Assembly: GCF_900497695.1 (NCBI RefSeq)
Contig: NZ_UIDD01000010.1
Coordinates: forward strand, 124,001 to 188,000
From: Pseudomonas wadenswilerensis
Lineage (GTDB): Bacteria; Pseudomonadota; Gammaproteobacteria; Pseudomonadales; Pseudomonadaceae
DNA length: 64,000 nucleotides
Direction: 5' to 3'
Shown here: positions 62,521-64,000 of the stretch, one piece after another
Numbering within the stretch: position 1 is the first letter of the stretch
Layout: every line of letters starts with the position of its first letter
Position numbers and translations under genes: made by a program
The notes under the pieces: model-generated
Told to the model about the DNA's origin: nothing
Seen by the model: the letters and a program-made list of their open reading frames with translations, nothing else
Database searches by the model: none

Positions 62521-64000
62521 ATGACTTTAATATCATTACACTTTCGCTCGCCCCGAAAAAAATCAGTCTCAACAATAAGCCGATTATCTGTTGGTCTGTC
62601 CGGTTTGTTGTCATGGCACGTTTCGGTCATGGCCGACACCGCCTTATCCGCGCAGGTTGAATTTGAACCGGCATTCCTGGGCAACGGCAGTAACCTGCCC
62701 GTGGACCTGTCGCGCTTCGAGCGGCGCAACGTCGCAAGCCCTGGAATCTACAATGTGGACGTTGTGGTCAACGACGAGTGGCACGGGCGCTTCAACCTCA
62801 GTTTCAAGGCCCGGCCTGGTAACGAAGAAGCCCTGGCCTGTTTCGACAATGCCCTGCTAGAGCGTCTCGGCCTGGATAGCAGCAAGTTTTACCCGCACGC
62901 GCAACAGCAACTTTCTGCCGCCGAGGCCTGCATACCCATCGACGGAGCACTGGACGATGCCAGCAGCCGCCTGGACTTTGCCAACCAGCGCCTGTACTTG
63001 TCGGTGCCGCAAATCGCGGTCAAACGCAGCGCCCGCGAAACGGTTGACCCGTCACAATGGGACAGCGGCATAACAGCGGGTTTTCTCGATTACAACCTCA
63101 ACACCTACGGCACCCAGCATCGCAGCCAGGGCAATTTTCGCCAGACCTACCTGGGGCTCGGTGCCGGGCTCAATATCGGGCCGTGGCGCCTGCGCCATGA
63201 TGGTTCGCTGAACTGGAGCGACCAAGGCCAGCAGCGCTACCAGAGCATTGCCAGCTATGCCCAGCGTGATATCACCCCCTGGCGCTCGCAACTGACACTG
63301 GGTGAAAGCTACACCTCGGGCGGGCTGTTCGATTCGTTGAGCTACACCGGCATACGCCTGGCCAGCGACGATCGCATGCTGCCCGCCTCGCTGCGCGGCT
63401 ATGCACCAGTGGTGCGCGGTATCGCCAGCAGTAACGCACGAGTGCTGATCCGACAACGCGGTGTAACCCTGCACGAAACCACCGTCGCACCGGGCGCATT
63501 CGAAATCGATGACTTGTATGCAACCGGCTACGGCGGCGACCTGGAGGTCACAGTGACCGAGGCGGACGGCCGCGAACATAGTTTCTCCGTGCCTTACGCC
63601 GCCGTTCCGTTGTCCTTGCGCGCCGGTGCCAGCCGCTACAGTGCAACGCTGGGCACCTTGCGCAACCAGCAACTGAACAGCGACCCGGTGTTCGTCGAAG
63701 GCACCTGGCAATATGGCCTGAACAACCTGGTCAGCACCTACAGCGGTATGACCCTGGCATCCGGGTATGGCTCAGCCTTGCTCGGTGGTAGCCTGAACAC
63801 TGAGCTGGGAGCGTTCGGCGCCGACCTTACCCAGGCCCGTACCCACCTGCCCGGGCTAGGCAGTCAGCAAGGCCAGAGCCTGCGCCTGAGCTACGCAAAG
63901 ACCCTGAGCGAAACCGACACGCAGATCGCCCTGGCCACCTATCGCTACTCCACCCGCGGCTTCTATGGCCTGGAGGACGCCCAGCTCAGCCGCCAGTTCC
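62521..64000 (+). CDS. Outer-membrane fimbrial usher, C-terminus beyond the window
   Basis: The first 493 codons of an usher; the gene leaves the right edge. From the ATG at 62521, residues 12-37 act as a signal peptide (ISRLSVGLSGLLSWHVSVMA). The N-terminal domain reads VEFEPAFLGNGSNLPVDLSRF and GIYNVDVVVND, as in FimD/PapC. The barrel begins near DSGITAGFLDYNLNTYGTQH. LRGYAPVVRGIASSNARV is the plug-domain start, followed by GAFEIDDLYATGYGGDLEVTVTEADG. The ribosome site is poor; an ATG at 62629 would remove the signal. It exports and assembles the pilin. Confidence 0.92.
   Translation, partial: MTLISLHFRSPRKKSVSTISRLSVGLSGLLSWHVSVMADTALSAQVEFEPAFLGNGSNLPVDLSRFERRNVASPGIYNVDVVVNDEWHGRFNLSFKARPGNEEALACFDNALLERLGLDSSKFYPHAQQQLSAAEACIPIDGALDDASSRLDFANQRLYLSVPQIAVKRSARETVDPSQWDSGITAGFLDYNLNTYGTQHRSQGNFRQTYLGLGAGLNIGPWRLRHDGSLNWSDQGQQRYQSIASYAQRDITPWRSQLTLGESYTSGGLFDSLSYTGIRLASDDRMLPASLRGYAPVVRGIASSNARVLIRQRGVTLHETTVAPGAFEIDDLYATGYGGDLEVTVTEADGREHSFSVPYAAVPLSLRAGASRYSATLGTLRNQQLNSDPVFVEGTWQYGLNNLVSTYSGMTLASGYGSALLGGSLNTELGAFGADLTQARTHLPGLGSQQGQSLRLSYAKTLSETDTQIALATYRYSTRGFYGLEDAQLSRQF

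Overview
The window looks like chromosomal DNA of a fluorescent Pseudomonas, most likely of the P. putida/entomophila/mosselii type. The evidence is the pyoverdine genes (pvdL, pvdS, pvdH, pvdP, pvdRT-opmQ), two tandem cbb3 oxidase operons followed by ccoGHIS, hemN and anr, high G+C coding DNA, and the short REP hairpins typical of this genus. It reads as core genome with two accessory-looking insertions: a copper/redox dsb locus inside the pyoverdine region, and a chaperone-usher fimbrial cluster at the right edge.

Layout. 1-8.9 kb: the start of a START-domain-like exported protein, a YkgJ Cys-cluster protein, a Lys/Ala/Pro-rich exported protein, a MocR regulator, an OmpA-like/DUF4398 lipoprotein pair, an orphan solute-binding protein, then etfBA divergent from etfQO (electrons from acyl-CoA dehydrogenases to ubiquinone). 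8.9-11.5 kb: an MHS-family transporter, a receiver-like protein lacking the phospho-Asp, and an orphan FecI-type ECF sigma factor. 11.7-20.5 kb: pvdR-pvdT-opmQ efflux, pvdP (chromophore tyrosinase), a siderophore-interacting flavoreductase, and pvdH. 20.7-26.7 kb: a dsbSR two-component system divergent from dsbD-dsbE-dsbG plus a YkgB/RclC-like membrane protein. 26.8-41.7 kb: the giant NRPS pvdL, pvdS and a hydroxyornithine acetyltransferase (pvdY-like). 41.7-44.4 kb: a second orphan binding protein, an exonuclease, ppnP and an alpha/beta hydrolase. 44.4-60.7 kb: ccoNOQP twice, ccoG, ccoH, ccoI, ccoS, a SafE/TauE-like protein, hemN, anr, apt and recR. 60.7-64 kb: an AT-rich gap, then fimbrial subunit, chaperone and the 5' part of an usher.

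Reading the intergenic DNA gives a consistent regulatory picture. Four perfect PvdS (iron-starvation sigma) boxes, TAAAT-N16-CGT, lie upstream of pvdR, pvdP, pvdH and the pvdY-like gene. A TAATT variant lies upstream of pvdL, and a Fur-like box precedes pvdS. ANR/FNR boxes (TTGAT-N4-ATCAA type) lie upstream of the first cco operon (inside the neighbouring hydrolase gene), ccoG and hemN. A PsrA-like box abuts a near-consensus sigma70 promoter of etfQO. The dsbR-dsbD gap holds two direct repeats with an 11-bp period, as expected for an OmpR-type regulator. Shared sigma factor, Fur and ANR logic thus ties together most of the genes.

I did not find a clearly new biological system. The most informative observations are the regulatory sites, the orphan ECF sigma factor, the fimbrial cluster where ybaB/dnaX would normally adjoin recR, apparent sequence homogenisation between the two ccoN copies, and altered catalytic motifs in two PvdL condensation domains. 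No tRNA, rRNA, CRISPR array, insertion sequence or prophage was recognised. All assignments come from reading motifs by eye; no database search was possible.
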